Positions 36,791 to 49,059 of a stretch of 64,000 nt of DNA are shown piece by piece. Location: NCBI GenBank assembly GCA_965153455.1, contig OZ234499.1, positions 682,001 through 746,000 of the forward strand, read 5' to 3'. Both the position numbers and the translations under genes were made by a program. Positions within the stretch are counted from its first letter, which is position 1, and the number at the start of each line of letters is the position of its first letter. A model generated the notes under the pieces. It was not told the DNA's origin, did no database searches, and was given only the letters and a program-made list of their open reading frames with translations. This DNA is from Sphagnum compactum. Lineage: Eukaryota > Bryophyta > Sphagnopsida > Sphagnales.

Positions 36791-39700
36791 CATCACGATC
36801 ACTATTGACAAGAGAAAGGAGAATGCCTAAAAACTTTCTTATGAACAAGACTAAAGGGAACAAAAAGATTGGAGCATAATATAATGGGGTTCGCACATAC
36901 AAACTTCCAACTGACCTATGCACATGTGAAGGGTTAAGGTTCATGGAATGTTCAAATGCCCATAACCATCGATCTTATAACATTATTTTTAGAGAAATCT
37001 TGGCCACACACACACAAGTGAATGTAAATTAATCCATTAAATCTATTCACCTTTTATTCAATCATGGGGTAGGTGGGGACCAGCCAATAGTGTTTCACTA
37101 TTTGGTTATAAGCAATGATGTGTTTTGAGAGTTTCTTTTTTGGTTTTTTGACCCCCTCAACTTTGGGGGACCATAACTCCCTAATTTATAGACCATTTTT
37201 TTGCAATCTAAAGTGCATTTGATGCACCGAAAGGGAAAGCTTCAATTTCTCTTTGGACACCATAAACAAATAAGCCTTCTAGGCATATTCAACAACCTTT
37301 GAGCATTTAAGTGTACATACACCAACTTTCTAACGCTATATGAATGTGAATACATCATGTACAAAATACGATACTCGTTTAAGGCTAGATTAGACAAACC
37401 TTCAAACTTGCAAATCTCAAGAAAATTACCTATGTTGTCTAGTTCTTTGGATTTTCAAAAAGTTCTAATTCTACTCATTTTCCCAAAGAATTTTGATTTG
37501 GTTAAATTTAAGCCCAAGTTTGGTTCCATTTCCCTTACACACAACTTAAGCAAAAACATTTGTGTTTTATATTAGTTTGTTCAACTAATACACACAATTC
37601 AAAATAAAGATTATGCAACATTAATTATGTACAACCAATCAAATGCAATAACTTGTCTAAAACATAAGATGAAGTTTATATATTTTAAATGAAATTGTAT
37701 TTATTTATTTATAGAATCTAAACCTTTTTAAAATGGGGGCAGCACCCGTAATTCACATTCTAATTCAATTTTGAAAAGGGGCCATTTATTCAAGTAAATT
37801 CCAATAGTTCCAACAAAACTTGAAACCTTCAATCTTGAGACATATAACCTGAACCTGCCTATATCCCATGCCTAAATCTGAAAACGTGTGAACACTGAAA
37901 ACTACCTAGGCTGCTTATAATCACATTAAGGTGAAATTATTTGAAATTAATTCCACCAGAAATCACCATAAACTAAGCCTCCCCTCCCCCCAAAAGTCCC
38001 ATTTCAAATGTAGGCATTACGGAGTTTTTATTTTTTATTTTTGATACCAAAACATTTGTGAATTTATAAAAAGGAATAGCAAAATTATTTGAACTTACAT
38101 TAGAAAAACCAGAATTTCAAAAATCAATTCTCAATTTTTTGGTTAGAAAAAAAGTTACTAAATAAGCAACATTTTTTTGGGTGAAATGTCACCAAAATGT
38201 GAAAAGTACAAATTTTGGAAAGAATGCTCTATCACAATATTCTCATTTTTTCTGGGAAAAATAGCCAATTTTTAAGGAATTTTTTTTTTTTCCCCCACAT
38301 TTTGGACTCTGATTTTAGTTTGGTAATATTTAAAAATTAGTTTTAAAAACTATTTAGACAAGTTCTAAAAACATGTCACCATTTAATGCTAAATCCTTCT
38401 TGGGATGCTAACCAATGATGCAACGGCTACAGTGAACCAGCACCCAGCAGCGCACCATGAAGGATGGATGGTAAGTGATTAGGAAACAGTTTTCTGTCGG
38501 ATTCCAGTTCCCTAGCTAACTGTGGTGATTAGCTCAGTTGCTTTTAATTTTCCTCTACATACTACCTTCCTAACAACCCACAAGCAGGTTGTTAGTAAGT
38601 AGGTAGTAAAAAAAGTCATTACCTACTTATAAACTATCTACTCACCTAGTAGCTACCTATTTTCCTACCTATCTACCTATATATGAAACCTATTGGTTAA
38701 AATTCAAACCATGCCAATTTTCTAAATTAATTATTAAATTGGTTACCAAGGTGAAACCAAATATTAATTATTACATGCCAATAATTTAATTATTAAATTT
38801 TCATAATTAATATTAAATTGGTTACCAAGGTGAAACCAAATATTAACTCAGTTGAGGTTCATCTTGATGGGAAGTTGAACTTGATGGGAGCATTTTGAGA
38901 ACAAGAGGAAAAAACAAAAAAATATCCCTCTCCCATCTATCCACCCCCCAAAGCAAAAAACTGGACCTTTCATTATTAGTCCATGCTGAGCCTTCTTCGC
39001 ATTGGCTGCATGAAATTTCTCTTTCCGAAAGTATTCGTCACCATTTTTTGCATGGGCTAGTACCCCTAAGAGAACTGGGATACCCATTATTATTTGGCAC
39101 TAGTGGAATTTGTAGACTTTTGTGTAAGGCAAAGCCCTCCCCATGGTGGGGGCATTTCCAAAATAAGAGGTTTAGCATGAGGCAATAGCTAAGCCTAAGT
39201 CCAGCCCTCCATTTTTTGCAATGACTCCCAACCCTAGGTCTCATGCATGGTGAAACAAAACACGAAGGCTTCAATGAGCCTTAAACCTAGGACAATCTTG
39301 AGGCAGTAGGAGTGGGAGGGTCCTTACACCGATTCCTTAAGAGCAAGAAGTATCTTATGCCTACAAGTAGTCATAGTGTAGGCATAACATCCATCCCACT
39401 CTCAATCGGTTCCGTTTTTGGGGAAGTACATTCGGTGATGTAAGGTGCCCGCCATAAACATTAAAAAAAAAATTCTCCAAGTGCTTTCCGGTTTGCCGGA
39501 AGTTGTTTGTTTTTAAGGGGGACACTCGGTGCCGATCAAGCAACCTGTTGAAATGAAGGTTCTCTCCGATGTCTCCTCAATATATGCCCCTCTCATTATG
39601 CTAGGCCACAAGTAGTGGCGAACACAATTGGGAATATAAATCCTTAACCCAGCCAATCAGGTGAGGCAACATGTGCCCAAGAGAACCACATTTTATTTTA

Positions 39701-41849
39701 TTTTATTTTTTCCGTAGGCGGCGGCGGGGGTGGGGGGGGGGATGGGTTGGGATTCTCTTGCAATCTGCTGTTCCCAATGTATTTCATACCGTTCCCATCA
39801 AGTTCTCAATAGACTATAGACCTAAGGTGCAAGAGATATTGAATTTTCAGTATTCTTGTCATTCAAATTTTCATTAAATTATAAAAAATGATTTTACAAC
39901 CAACAAAAAATTACCACCTACATAAACTACATTCCTAAACCGCTAATCCCCCTCCCCCCAAAAAGAAAACAACTACTTGTATACTTGAGACATGTTCCAA
40001 AAGTAACAAATCACATGCCTAATGCCCTCCTACCCACCCCCAAATTTATTATTCAAGAAAATGTATACCTGAAATTGTTAATCTTAATTAACACTTGAAT
40101 GTCCCCACCAATGAACACTTCAAGGTACTACAAGTAACAATGGTCTAGTAGTGAATTGAATCCCAACAAAAACTTGCAACATGTTCATGGGTTTGTTTTT
40201 ACTCCAGCTATGAGATTGAACATACAAAATGAAAACCAAATTTTGATCAAAGTCTGAAGGTCACTACTTACATAAGACCTACTACCTTGGCAGATTCACT
40301 AACCATATTACTTTCAGAAATGTTGAACATTTCAAAAAATTCTGCAAATAACAAAATTCTCTGAAGGAAACTATTGAATATCCAAGAACATTTTATTTGT
40401 CAAAATGATTTTTTTAATTAAATAAATATTCGATAAACATGTGTCAACCCTACCAAGGCACTATGTAGAAATATCTCGAAAGCTGCGCCCAAATTTTGCA
40501 TCCCTTTTTATCCTCACTTGGCCATCTTACCCCCACTTGCAAGCATCATTAAAATCAGTCAAATTGGGACCCAAAGCTCAAAAGTAAGGATGAGGAGCTT
40601 TACAAAATCATGACTTTTGGTTTCTCTCTTTTAACTACACCTATAGATGTTGTGACTACCCAAGGGGTCTACTTACCTCGATTATCGTGCATTCACACTT
40701 GATGTTAAGTCAGTGTTAAATGAAAATCTAGGTGGCATCCTAGGTGGCACCCAATGTTAAATGGGCGATAGCTTAATGCTAAGTGAATGTTAACTTAACA
40801 TAAAATGTTCATGGTAAGTAGGTGTAACTCCTAAATGACTAGCATGGTGTTAGGGGATTCAACACTAGAGAGTCCCTAACACCAAGTGTGAATGCACCTT
40901 TAGGGACCTAACTACTCAGGTTACCTACCTAGACCACCTAACCATTGACTTGCATGCGTTACCTACCCATCTAGGTTACCCACCCAACCTATCAACTTGC
41001 TTATCTAAACTACCTATGCAACTACCTAGGTTGTCATCCTACCAACCTACATCCTACTCACCTAGGCTACCTATTCATCTAAATATCAGCCTACCTATCT
41101 AAATATCTACTGAGCAGCTACCTATCTATCCACCTTCATACCCACCTCCCCACTTGGGATACCTACCTACTTTGACTACTTACTTAGGTTCCTCTTCACA
41201 CAAGGTCAGAAACATGGACTAGGGACCGAACCAATTTGACCTCATTGAATGTAATAGGTTTCTTCAGTTTGGTCCCCTTTCCTTTGGGAGTTCAAAAGTG
41301 GCAGTCCCAAGTTGGAATCCAGCCACTAGTTTCGCCAAATTGGCTATATAGGTTCAGTTAGAGCCACTTTACAGATATCTATAATGTGAAATAATTTTTG
41401 TAACCACCATTAACATACTCTCCTCTCCTTGACATCTGGATTCAACCCAACACTCAGATTTGGGACCTTGTATTGGTAGTAGGCTGGGACATTGATTTGG
41501 GGTGTAGTGTTGAGCTGGCATCTTGGGACCTCACATTGGGAACTTTGTTTTTAACCTTCATTTTTGTTATATGTTGTGAGATCTCATCTGAGGACCTCAA
41601 ATGTTTGTCATGGGTTGATCAAGATTTTTAGAGCTAACCATAAGCCTGAGTTTTGGGGTCTACCTTTAGGAATAGCCCTTTAGTAATTGGAGTTACAACA
41701 CTTCATTTTAACTTTTTTTTGGTTGCCCCTGTATCTTTTTCTAGCTGCCCTTTTCAGTACTTCAGCAGCAAGTGCCCTCTTTGTTTTCATTTCTCTCCTT
41801 CCTCTCAGCACTTTTAATTGTGTTCACTTTTCCTAGCAATGACGCTATT
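36791..41849. other. Gene-free block
   Basis: No coding signal. 38700-38840 contains a repeated TTAAATTGGTTACCAAGGTGAA phrase (two copies about 90 bp apart, 38731 and 38813). 39000-39700 is GC-richer with no recognisable product. Confidence 0.5.
40900..41180. repeat. Degenerate (CCTA)n tract
   Basis: Long run of CTACCTA-, CACCTA- and CATCTA-like words, interrupted often. Similar tracts sit at 38590-38690, 43720-43910 and 47400-47560. Confidence 0.75.
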
Positions 41850-42420
41850 ATTCTTGTGCTTGGATTTTATAACGATCTCTCCCAACAATGTTTTGATCCC
41901 AAAAGACTACTACTATCACAAAACAAGTGGGTATAATGTGATGGCACAAGCAAAGTTGTTGATTGCAAGAAAAGGTTTATTGATCTTTTTGTGGGCCTTC
42001 TAAGAAGTGTAAATGATTCCAAGGTGTTGCATAGGTTTGCATTTTTAAAAAATGCCCCATGTCATGGTTTGTTTGAATCTAACACAAATTTTGAACATGG
42101 GTTTGCACCATACCATTTGAAAAATAAAGGTTATTCATTAATTACTTGGATCACGACCCCATTCAAGGAAAAACGGCATTATATTATTTTTAAGTTGTTG
42201 TACAATAGGAAGCACAAACATAATCATTCTATTGTGGAGAATGTGTTCAAGAATTTTTTTTAAAAATTCAAGGAATTCCTTACTCAATCTAGTTTGCATA
42301 TTCTTTTGTTCTTAATGCTTTCATTGTTTGTTGTTTATTACATGATTTACTACGATCACAAATTGAAACTAATGTAGAAAGACTAATGAGGAGTGTTGAT
42401 ATGAAATTGCTACAAAAGTT
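41850..42420 (+). mobile_element. Decayed PIF/Harbinger-type nuclease (DDE_4) fragment
   Basis: Two overlapping frames give DYYYHKTSGYNVMAQAKLL, then GLLRSVNDSKVLHR, NKGYSLITWITTPFKE and LLYNRKHKHNHSIVENVF. The GxVNDSxVLxxS, DKGYPLxxWLMTPxxE and YNRxHxxxRxVVEN blocks are the DDE_4 core of Harbinger transposases; here the Asp of the DKGY block reads Asn. Helical sequence after 42263 in another frame continues the alignment to about 42420. Frameshifted and truncated. Confidence 0.72.
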
Positions 42421-43217
42421 TTAATTGGAAATGGCACATATAATCATTGATGTTGCAAAACAAACATCCCATGCAAGTGATGGCTAAAGATCTAATGAAG
42501 CAATTTGCAAAAAGTTGAACATTTATCTTGGAAGACAAAGGTCTTTCACATAATTATCATGGTTATGTAAACTTTAAACCTTCAACCTATTGGAAAATTT
42601 GATTCAAAATTGAATCAACATTGTTATATTATTTTCTATAATGACTAGTACTCTATATTGAAGATTTTATTATGCATCTTTTTTGTTGTGTTCATCATAA
42701 TCCTATTTTGGAAAAAGAGATTGCTTACCTTTGTCACATTGTAATATCATGTTCATAATGACATTTGTGAAGCTTGTAATTGCTTTGACCATGTTCATTT
42801 GAGTCTCATTTTTTACTTTGTTTTTACATTTGAAACAATCTAGCTACTTGTCAACAATAGACTCTTAAATCTTTGTTTTCCTCCCTCGAGGGCCAAGCTT
42901 GTTTCATGTGTGTGTTTCTTGCTGCAATTAATGGAGCCCACTAACACTTGAGTACCTTGTTTATTATTTTAACCATGCTCTTATGGGTTGAAAAGTAGTT
43001 ATGTTTAACACTTGTGCTACCAACAATTCTTGATCCCCCACCCCTTACATTTTGAGTTTATTTGTGGATTGAATTTGGTGTCTACACTACAATAAATTGT
43101 AGTTTTTCAAAAGGTTCATCACAAATCTATAGGCTTCATGGGTTCATTCCAAATCCATGCGAAATTTGTTATTTCATGGGTTTGTGTCGTTTGAACACAA
43201 ATATCATGCATTATTTT

Positions 43218-43455
43218 TAAATGGAATTTGTGTGCACGACTTTCATGTATGAACAACACAAATAAACATACCACATCTATGTTTAAACAATACTAGCAAA
43301 CATCTAACATTCATGTCTAAATAATGCATATGACATCAATGTTCAAAAAATACAAATAGATGAAGGACATTTGTGTCTATTCCATATGAACTCATTCTAT
43401 GAAATTTCACATGACTATTATTACCAAATCGTGACCCATGAAGTTTGTGATGTTC
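43218..43455 (-). repeat. Dispersed repeat, copy 2
   Basis: Reverse-complement partner of 19068-19300. The shared block includes AACATCACAAACTTCATGGG, an ATTTGTATTTTTTGAACAT segment and GAAAGTCGTGCACACAAAT, all read on the minus strand. Confidence 0.65.
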
Positions 43456-43719
43456 AACTTGATTAAAATGTCTGCATTGACCAAAAAGATGTTTGCTTTG
43501 ATTAAAAGCATGGGGCATGAAAAACACATGGTTTTTTTTGTTGATTTTTTTTATTAAAGTGACCATTTTGACCAAATGTTAAGTCATACATATAGTCAAG
43601 AGGGACAAATTTTTTAAATGGTTCATCAAAATGCCCATGGTTTAATCAAATTGGCCATATTAAATGGCCATGTTTAGTCAAATTGGCCCTATTAATTTAG
43701 TTGGCTAACCTACTTGCTA

Positions 43720-43910
43720 TGCCTATTAGGCTACCTACCTATCTACCTACCATGTTACATATTTATGTAGACCTACCTACCTACCTATTATCTACCTACA
43801 TACTTATTTATATTTTACATAAGTAAGTATGTACATCTAAAAACATAAGTAGATAGGCATGTGTACCTACCTATCTACCTAATTAGGTACTTACTTACCT
43901 ACTTGTGAAA
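43720..43910. repeat. Degenerate (CTAC)n tract, both orientations
   Basis: CTACCTACCTATCTACCTACC and CCTACCTACCTATTATCTACC words, followed by AAGTAAGTATGT and TAAGTAGATAGG in reverse sense, so the stretch is partly self-complementary. Confidence 0.75.
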
Positions 43911-44559
43911 AAAATTAAAGTTCAAATGTTGTTATACACATTAACAAAAAAATTCATTGAAGTTCAAGGAAACATGTTAAATGCATTTTGTATCACATTA
44001 TTTTATAAAATGATGTGGTGATTTGATAGCCAAGACATTGGTGTGGAACCAAGGAGACCAAGGTTTAATCCCTTTTACTAATATATACTATGTAGAATAT
44101 GTACATTCATATATGTACTTTGTACATGTGTGTAAATGTATAATATTTAGGTGGGTTGTGGATAAGTAGTAGGAGGCCATGGTGGGTTGGTAGGTAGGTA
44201 TTATTATTTATTTATTTATTACATTTTTATATTTAAAAATTTATTTTTTAAAATTAATTTGTTTTGGCTACTCAATTTTTTTTCCAATTTGATTAGTCAA
44301 AAAATCACCATCCTTTGTGGAATGGTGTTTGCATTGAACTTTTTCATGATGTTTTCATTTGTGTTTTCATTAGAATCTACAATAGGATGTTGCTAAGGTC
44401 TCCAATCACTTCATTCAAGGCCTTTGTGAAAGAATGTGAATGTTGAAGAGGTACAATGGCCTAAAGTGAATCTATTTTCATGCCTAATTATCCTCATACC
44501 CAAAGAATCCTTGTTTTTTCACTACACCACTAAGATCAAATGGTTTATCAATAGTGCAT

Positions 44560-44960
44560 CTGGCAATTGGATTCTAAACCTTGTTAACAATTGCCATGAA
44601 ATCATGAACATACAAAGGATTGAATACAAATTTCTTTCCCATAAACTCCAAAATCATGTCATAATGGACCTTCTTGAAAAGTCTAAGCAAATGGTGTGTA
44701 ATTTTGTCCTATGGGTTCATTGCCCACAAATCTTCATTCTACCATGTTCTTGACATGTGATTGAATATCTTTTTGAATTCCAAAGATGGCTCCCCAATTA
44801 TCCTTGTAGGTAGGGCCATTTTCCATATGTTGAGAAAGACCAACATTCATGACAATCACAAAATTATTTTTCCCCTTCATTATAGTTGTTTCAAAACTAA
44901 TCCCACAAGTTGACCTTATCAATGTTGTGATATGTTCATCCTACTTCACATTGATGAATA
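44560..44960 (-). mobile_element. Decayed Myb/SANT-like protein of a Harbinger-type element
   Basis: On the minus strand the frame 44922-44734 has NGPTYKDNWGAIFG; a one-base shift continues it as EFKKIFNHMSRTW, then LWAMNP and LFKKVHYDMILEFMGKK (about 44700-44620). The CKDKW-x-x-I-x-DFKKI-x-DY-x-S-G-T-G pattern and the later EFMG-x-RP segment resemble the Myb/SANT-like partner encoded by plant Harbinger elements. It lies 2.2 kb from the transposase remnant but on the opposite strand. Stops and shifts make it a relic. Confidence 0.5.
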
Positions 44961-45387
44961 TTGTTGATATCTTTCCATGTTCCTAGTTTGGGTGCCCTAG
45001 TTTCCACAAATGGATTTCAATTAATATATGCGTTTGAATTTTATTTCTTATTTCCTTTGTTTTTCATGTTTGATACACAATGTCCTTCTTCTACATCTAC
45101 ATTGTACAATAAGATTCAAATTATTTAGCATGATTGTTCTTGTGTTAATTTTTAATGCATCATGGGGAAAAAAATGAAAATAGGCTATAATTGCTTCATT
45201 GGTTTGGTCATTGCAACTATCCATGATGAATTGACTGTTCTTCTTCCTATGTAATAATTACATTTATTTGGCATTATGGAATTTTATGCAGGTGGGCTAC
45301 TTTTGGGCATTGTTATTGGCACTACTATTGATTGCTATAGGTTTTGATCAATGATGTTGAATGGTACCATAATATATACATGGTATA

Positions 45388-45679
45388 GGGTCGTGGGCAC
45401 CTAGACCCAGCAAATTTCTATTACATACCCCAATCCAACCGAGATGTTTTTTGGGCTAATGAGATGGCTTGATCTGATGGGCAAATAGCACCCAAGCCAA
45501 AAGTATAAAAAATATATATACCCACACCACTCTAAAAACAACCTTCTCTTTCTAACAGAAGAGTAACCAAAGATAAGGGTAGTAGCAGTATCATGGGTTG
45601 ATAAGGGTAAGTAGCAGTGTTGCATGTAGTTTATTACACAATGTGCTACTTACCCAATACTAGTGGGTACCCGTGACCT
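45388..45679. mobile_element. Short element with imperfect inverted ends
   Basis: Left end GGTCGTGGGCACCTAG and right end CTAGTGGGTACCCGTGACC are imperfect inverted repeats bounding about 290 bp with a TATA-like run (near 45506). The right end shares 17 bases, inverted, with 35121-35137. It may be a MITE or a solo LTR with palindromic ends. Non-coding. Confidence 0.4.
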
Positions 45680-46073
45680 TTGGACACTGTGAAGTCCTCC
45701 GGTTTCTTTAAACCAAGAGAGACACACACAAAGGCGCAAAGCAGCTATATTTATTTTTATTTTATTTATTTTTTGTGACGAAAATCCGTTGAAAAGTCCC
45801 CCATGAAAACATACATGGTGAAGTGAGCATTTTGGAAAATTTTCAAAAAAAAAAAAATCGCCACATTTTCAGGAGGGGAAAAAAAAGAGTTTCCTGCATG
45901 GTCACTTTATCTAAAATCCATTACATGCCTGGAAATCCTATGGAGGGAATGTCTGATATATTTTTGAATTTGGTGTGTATCATCACCATGTGTCTCTCTT
46001 CTGACCCTGTCTCCAAGACAATGTCAGTGTTGTTGTTGCTTTGCATTTGAGCTCCACTTTGAGGTTGCTTGAG

Positions 46074-46197
46074 GGTTTGCAAATATTCATGGTGCTAAAG
46101 CGAAACACGCGACAGATCACGTTTCTTCATGTCTACCATCACTCTTCCATTGCCCTCATTTGGTGGATTATTGCATATCATGCCCCTGGTGGTGAAG
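46074..46197 (+). pseudogene. Orphan exon of an ELO-type fatty-acid elongase (condensing enzyme)
   Basis: The frame reads FMVLKRNTRQITFLHVYHH and then IALIWWIIAYHAPGGE. FLHVYHH is the histidine box (HxxHH) of ELO-family condensing enzymes, which add two carbons to long-chain or polyunsaturated acyl-CoA in the endoplasmic reticulum; the charged KRN-RQI just before and APGGE just after also fit. A donor-like GAAG|GTATGC closes it at 46197. No N-terminal transmembrane exons are seen upstream. The GC-richer open stretch downstream (46208-46678) does not show the next ELO helices, so I call it a fragment. A gene with very long introns cannot be fully excluded. Confidence 0.6.
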
Positions 46198-46699
46198 GTA
46201 TGCCAGATTGCTCCAATATATTATGAAGTGCCCCTTTCTTACCTCTGTGTCAGACTCCACACACGATTGTGTTCATGACGACGCGATCGATGGCCAGATT
46301 GTGGGTTCCGCAAATTTTGCTTTGATGTCTGTGCGGGGAGATGGAGGATCCAACGAGCGTGTGTCTCTCCGCCACCACGACCCGCACCTGGCGCTGGAAC
46401 ATTTTAGGCCAATTGCGGCTCATTTCAGGACTTTGTTTCTGTCAACTACGTCGATTGGTCGAAATAAACTATGTTTTCCCCATCTGGGTATATTTAGAGG
46501 TCAGCCGGTTCTGCCAAACCCCCTTCCCAAGCCCTGTCACAGACAGACAAGTGAATTAATATATAGGATTAGTACCTTGGTGAGCAAGAATAGTTGGTTC
46601 CAGTTAGGAATAATCAGATCTAAACTGGGATTAGTCTTCAAAATTGGAACTAAAACTGAAATCAAGATTACTTCTTAGAAAAATTAGACAGACCAAGCC

Positions 46700-48359
46700 A
46701 AATTCTCAATTCTACTTATGTGGGGGAACTAAAACTAGAATTGGAACCATAACCTAACCTAGATACATTTGAAAAGAAAACAAATACCAGAACTAGCAAT
46801 CAATTGGCATTTAGCCATTGGTTCCTATCCCTGTTAAGAAGAACCAGATTCAAACCAAATCCAATTTTCAACACTGAAACTGGAATTGGAACCATACAAG
46901 GAAAACAAAAGTAGAATCAGAACTGGAATCTTCTAATTTAGATTTTAGAAATCTGGAAGTGAATTGTGAAACAATTCCATTTCATTTTTCAATACCAAAA
47001 TCAAAGGTTCTTCATAAAAAAAAAGTAAAGAACCATCCAATACTGCCTGAAATTGAACTGAAACCAACAAAGGTATTCAGAAACATCCTTTTTCCACTAC
47101 CTGGGTAGCTTCCTAAAAATGAATTCATTCCTAATGTCTAAACATCCATCAGTCAATCTTAAAGATTCTTCAAATTTTGTAAGATTCACACATCAAATGT
47201 TAGCTAACATAAAATATAATGTGTTTGCTTATGTAATAGTTGATGTTAAAAGAATGTTAAGAAAATGTTAGAAACATGGTAACTTAACATCAAATTTACA
47301 AAAAAGATTAAAATCAATTAAAATGATAATGTTAGCTAGCAGTCCATAAAAGGGCTGTTTAACTCAATGTTAGCATTACGAAGCAATGTTCCTTAAGCCT
47401 TAATGTCATACGCCCACCTACTTGCTCACAGCCATCTACCCACCCGCTCATTCACCTACTTATTTACATATTCACCTACTTATTTGCCCACCTATTTGTT
47501 TACATCATACTCACTTATTCATTTATCCATTCGTTCACCTACCTACCACCTTTCCAACATAATAAAAGTAACAATGTGCAAAACAAACTATCCTTCATCA
47601 CAAGTGCGAATGATGAGAAAATGCTAGAATTTAATATTAACCTAGTCATTAGTAAGCATTATACTATTATAAGTGTGAATGGGAGTCTAAAAAACTAACT
47701 TAACATTGTATTTTATGATAAATAAATTTAAATCCCAAACAATTAACTTCGTGTTAAGAGATTTAACATTAAAATTCTTAACACCAAATGTGATTGGAGC
47801 ATAGCATATGGTAAGTATCATAAGTAAGTAGGTAGGGAATGTAAGTGGTTACTTTGTAAGTAAATAAGGCAAAAAGGCACTTGGTGCTTGTTAGGTAGAT
47901 AGATGCATGTGGATGGTTAGTACAAAACTACCCATAGTGGTTTGCTATGGGAAAGGGATACGGTGAAAAAAATGTTTGTTGTTCACCACACCATCCATCT
48001 TGCATTCTACACCATGGTGCAAGAACCCTTAAAAGGGAATTTATGTTAATTTATCATTCAACTTTTCCTTTTTAATTTATTATTAACCATCAAAACTCAC
48101 CTTGCTAAAACACATTAAAAACAAGCCCAAAATTTTGATTAGTTTTTATAAAACATAATTTCCCTCAAAGTTGAGTTAATGGGAGGGAAATTATGACCTT
48201 GATCACGGAAATATGCGTTGATCAACAATTTTTTATTTTTTCATTGCATACTTTTTTAATCCTTTTGATGATGGCCTTGTGTTTGGTTTAAGTGATCTCA
48301 CCACCACATATTTCAACATTGGCTGTCCCATATACAAATAAATTTTGGGCCCATTTTTG
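46700..48359. other. Gene-free block between ELO exon and 186-bp duplication
   Basis: 46560-47050 contains AGGAACC/GGAACTGGAATC-type short repeats (degenerate AACTGGAATTGGAACC words). The remainder is AT-rich with no coding signal. Confidence 0.45.
47400..47560. repeat. Degenerate (CACCTACT)n/(CTAC)n tract
   Basis: CCCACCTACTTGCTCAC- and TTCACCTACTTATTT-like units. The plus-strand 74-residue open frame 47403-47627 (Thr/Tyr/Ser-rich) is a by-product of the repeat. Confidence 0.75.
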
Positions 48360-48540
48360 GGTTATTATATCTTATGTTATTTTAAGTTATTATAAAATTA
48401 TTTTACCTTAGGCTATTATAGGTTATTTTATTTTAAATTATTATTAATTATATTAGGTTATTTTGCCCTAAGTCATTCTAAACGATTATAATTTATTTTA
48501 TCCTATGTTATTCTACCTTAAGCTATTTAACCTTAGGTTA

Positions 48541-48912
48541 TTTAGGTTATTTTATGTTCTTCTTGATTCTTTTACCTAGGTATTATAGGTCATTTTAAAT
48601 TATTCCATTATGGGTTATTCTATGTTATTTTACCACTAGGTGATTATAGCATTTTCAAAATTATTTAAAGTTATTATACATTTTATTATTAAATTATTCT
48701 AAATGATTAAATACCATATTAAATTTTTTAGGTTATTTTATGTTCTTCTTGATTCTTCTACCTAGGTATTATAGGTCATTTTAAATTATTCCATTATGGG
48801 TTATTCTATGTTATTTTACCACTAGGTGATTATAGCATTTTCAAAATTATTCAAAGTTATTATACGTTTTATTATTAAATTATTCTAAATGATTAAATAC
48901 CATATTTATTTT
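48541..48912. repeat. 186-bp tandem duplication, nearly identical copies
   Basis: Copy 1 (48541-48726) and copy 2 (48727-48912) differ at only a handful of positions. They lie within a wider stretch (48360-49060) of degenerate TTATTTTA/CTTAGG-type short repeats. The high identity means the duplication is recent compared with the other repeats here. Confidence 0.85.
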
Positions 48913-49059
48913 TTTAGCCTATTTTATGTTATTTTATCTTAAGGTATCCTAAGCTATTTTATTTTAAACTTTTTTTACCCTAGGTTTTTTTTACCTTAGC
49001 CTATAATGTTCTAGGATAACCTATAATAGCCTATAATAACCTAAGGTAGAATGGTTTAA

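Noticed and set aside
43980-44080. tRNA-like phrase (GTGTGGAACCAAGGAGACCAAGG region)
   Set aside because: No acceptor stem or D-arm could be paired; looks like a piece of an old repeat.
44436-44753. Plus-strand 105-residue open frame
   Set aside because: It lies antisense to the Myb/SANT-like relic, whose minus-strand reading is more family-like.
46208-46678. 156-residue open frame after the ELO exon as an ELO continuation
   Set aside because: It lacks the hydrophobic helices expected next in ELO proteins; left as unexplained GC-richer sequence.
47403-47627. 74-residue Thr/Tyr/Ser-rich open frame
   Set aside because: Translation of a degenerate CTAC repeat.
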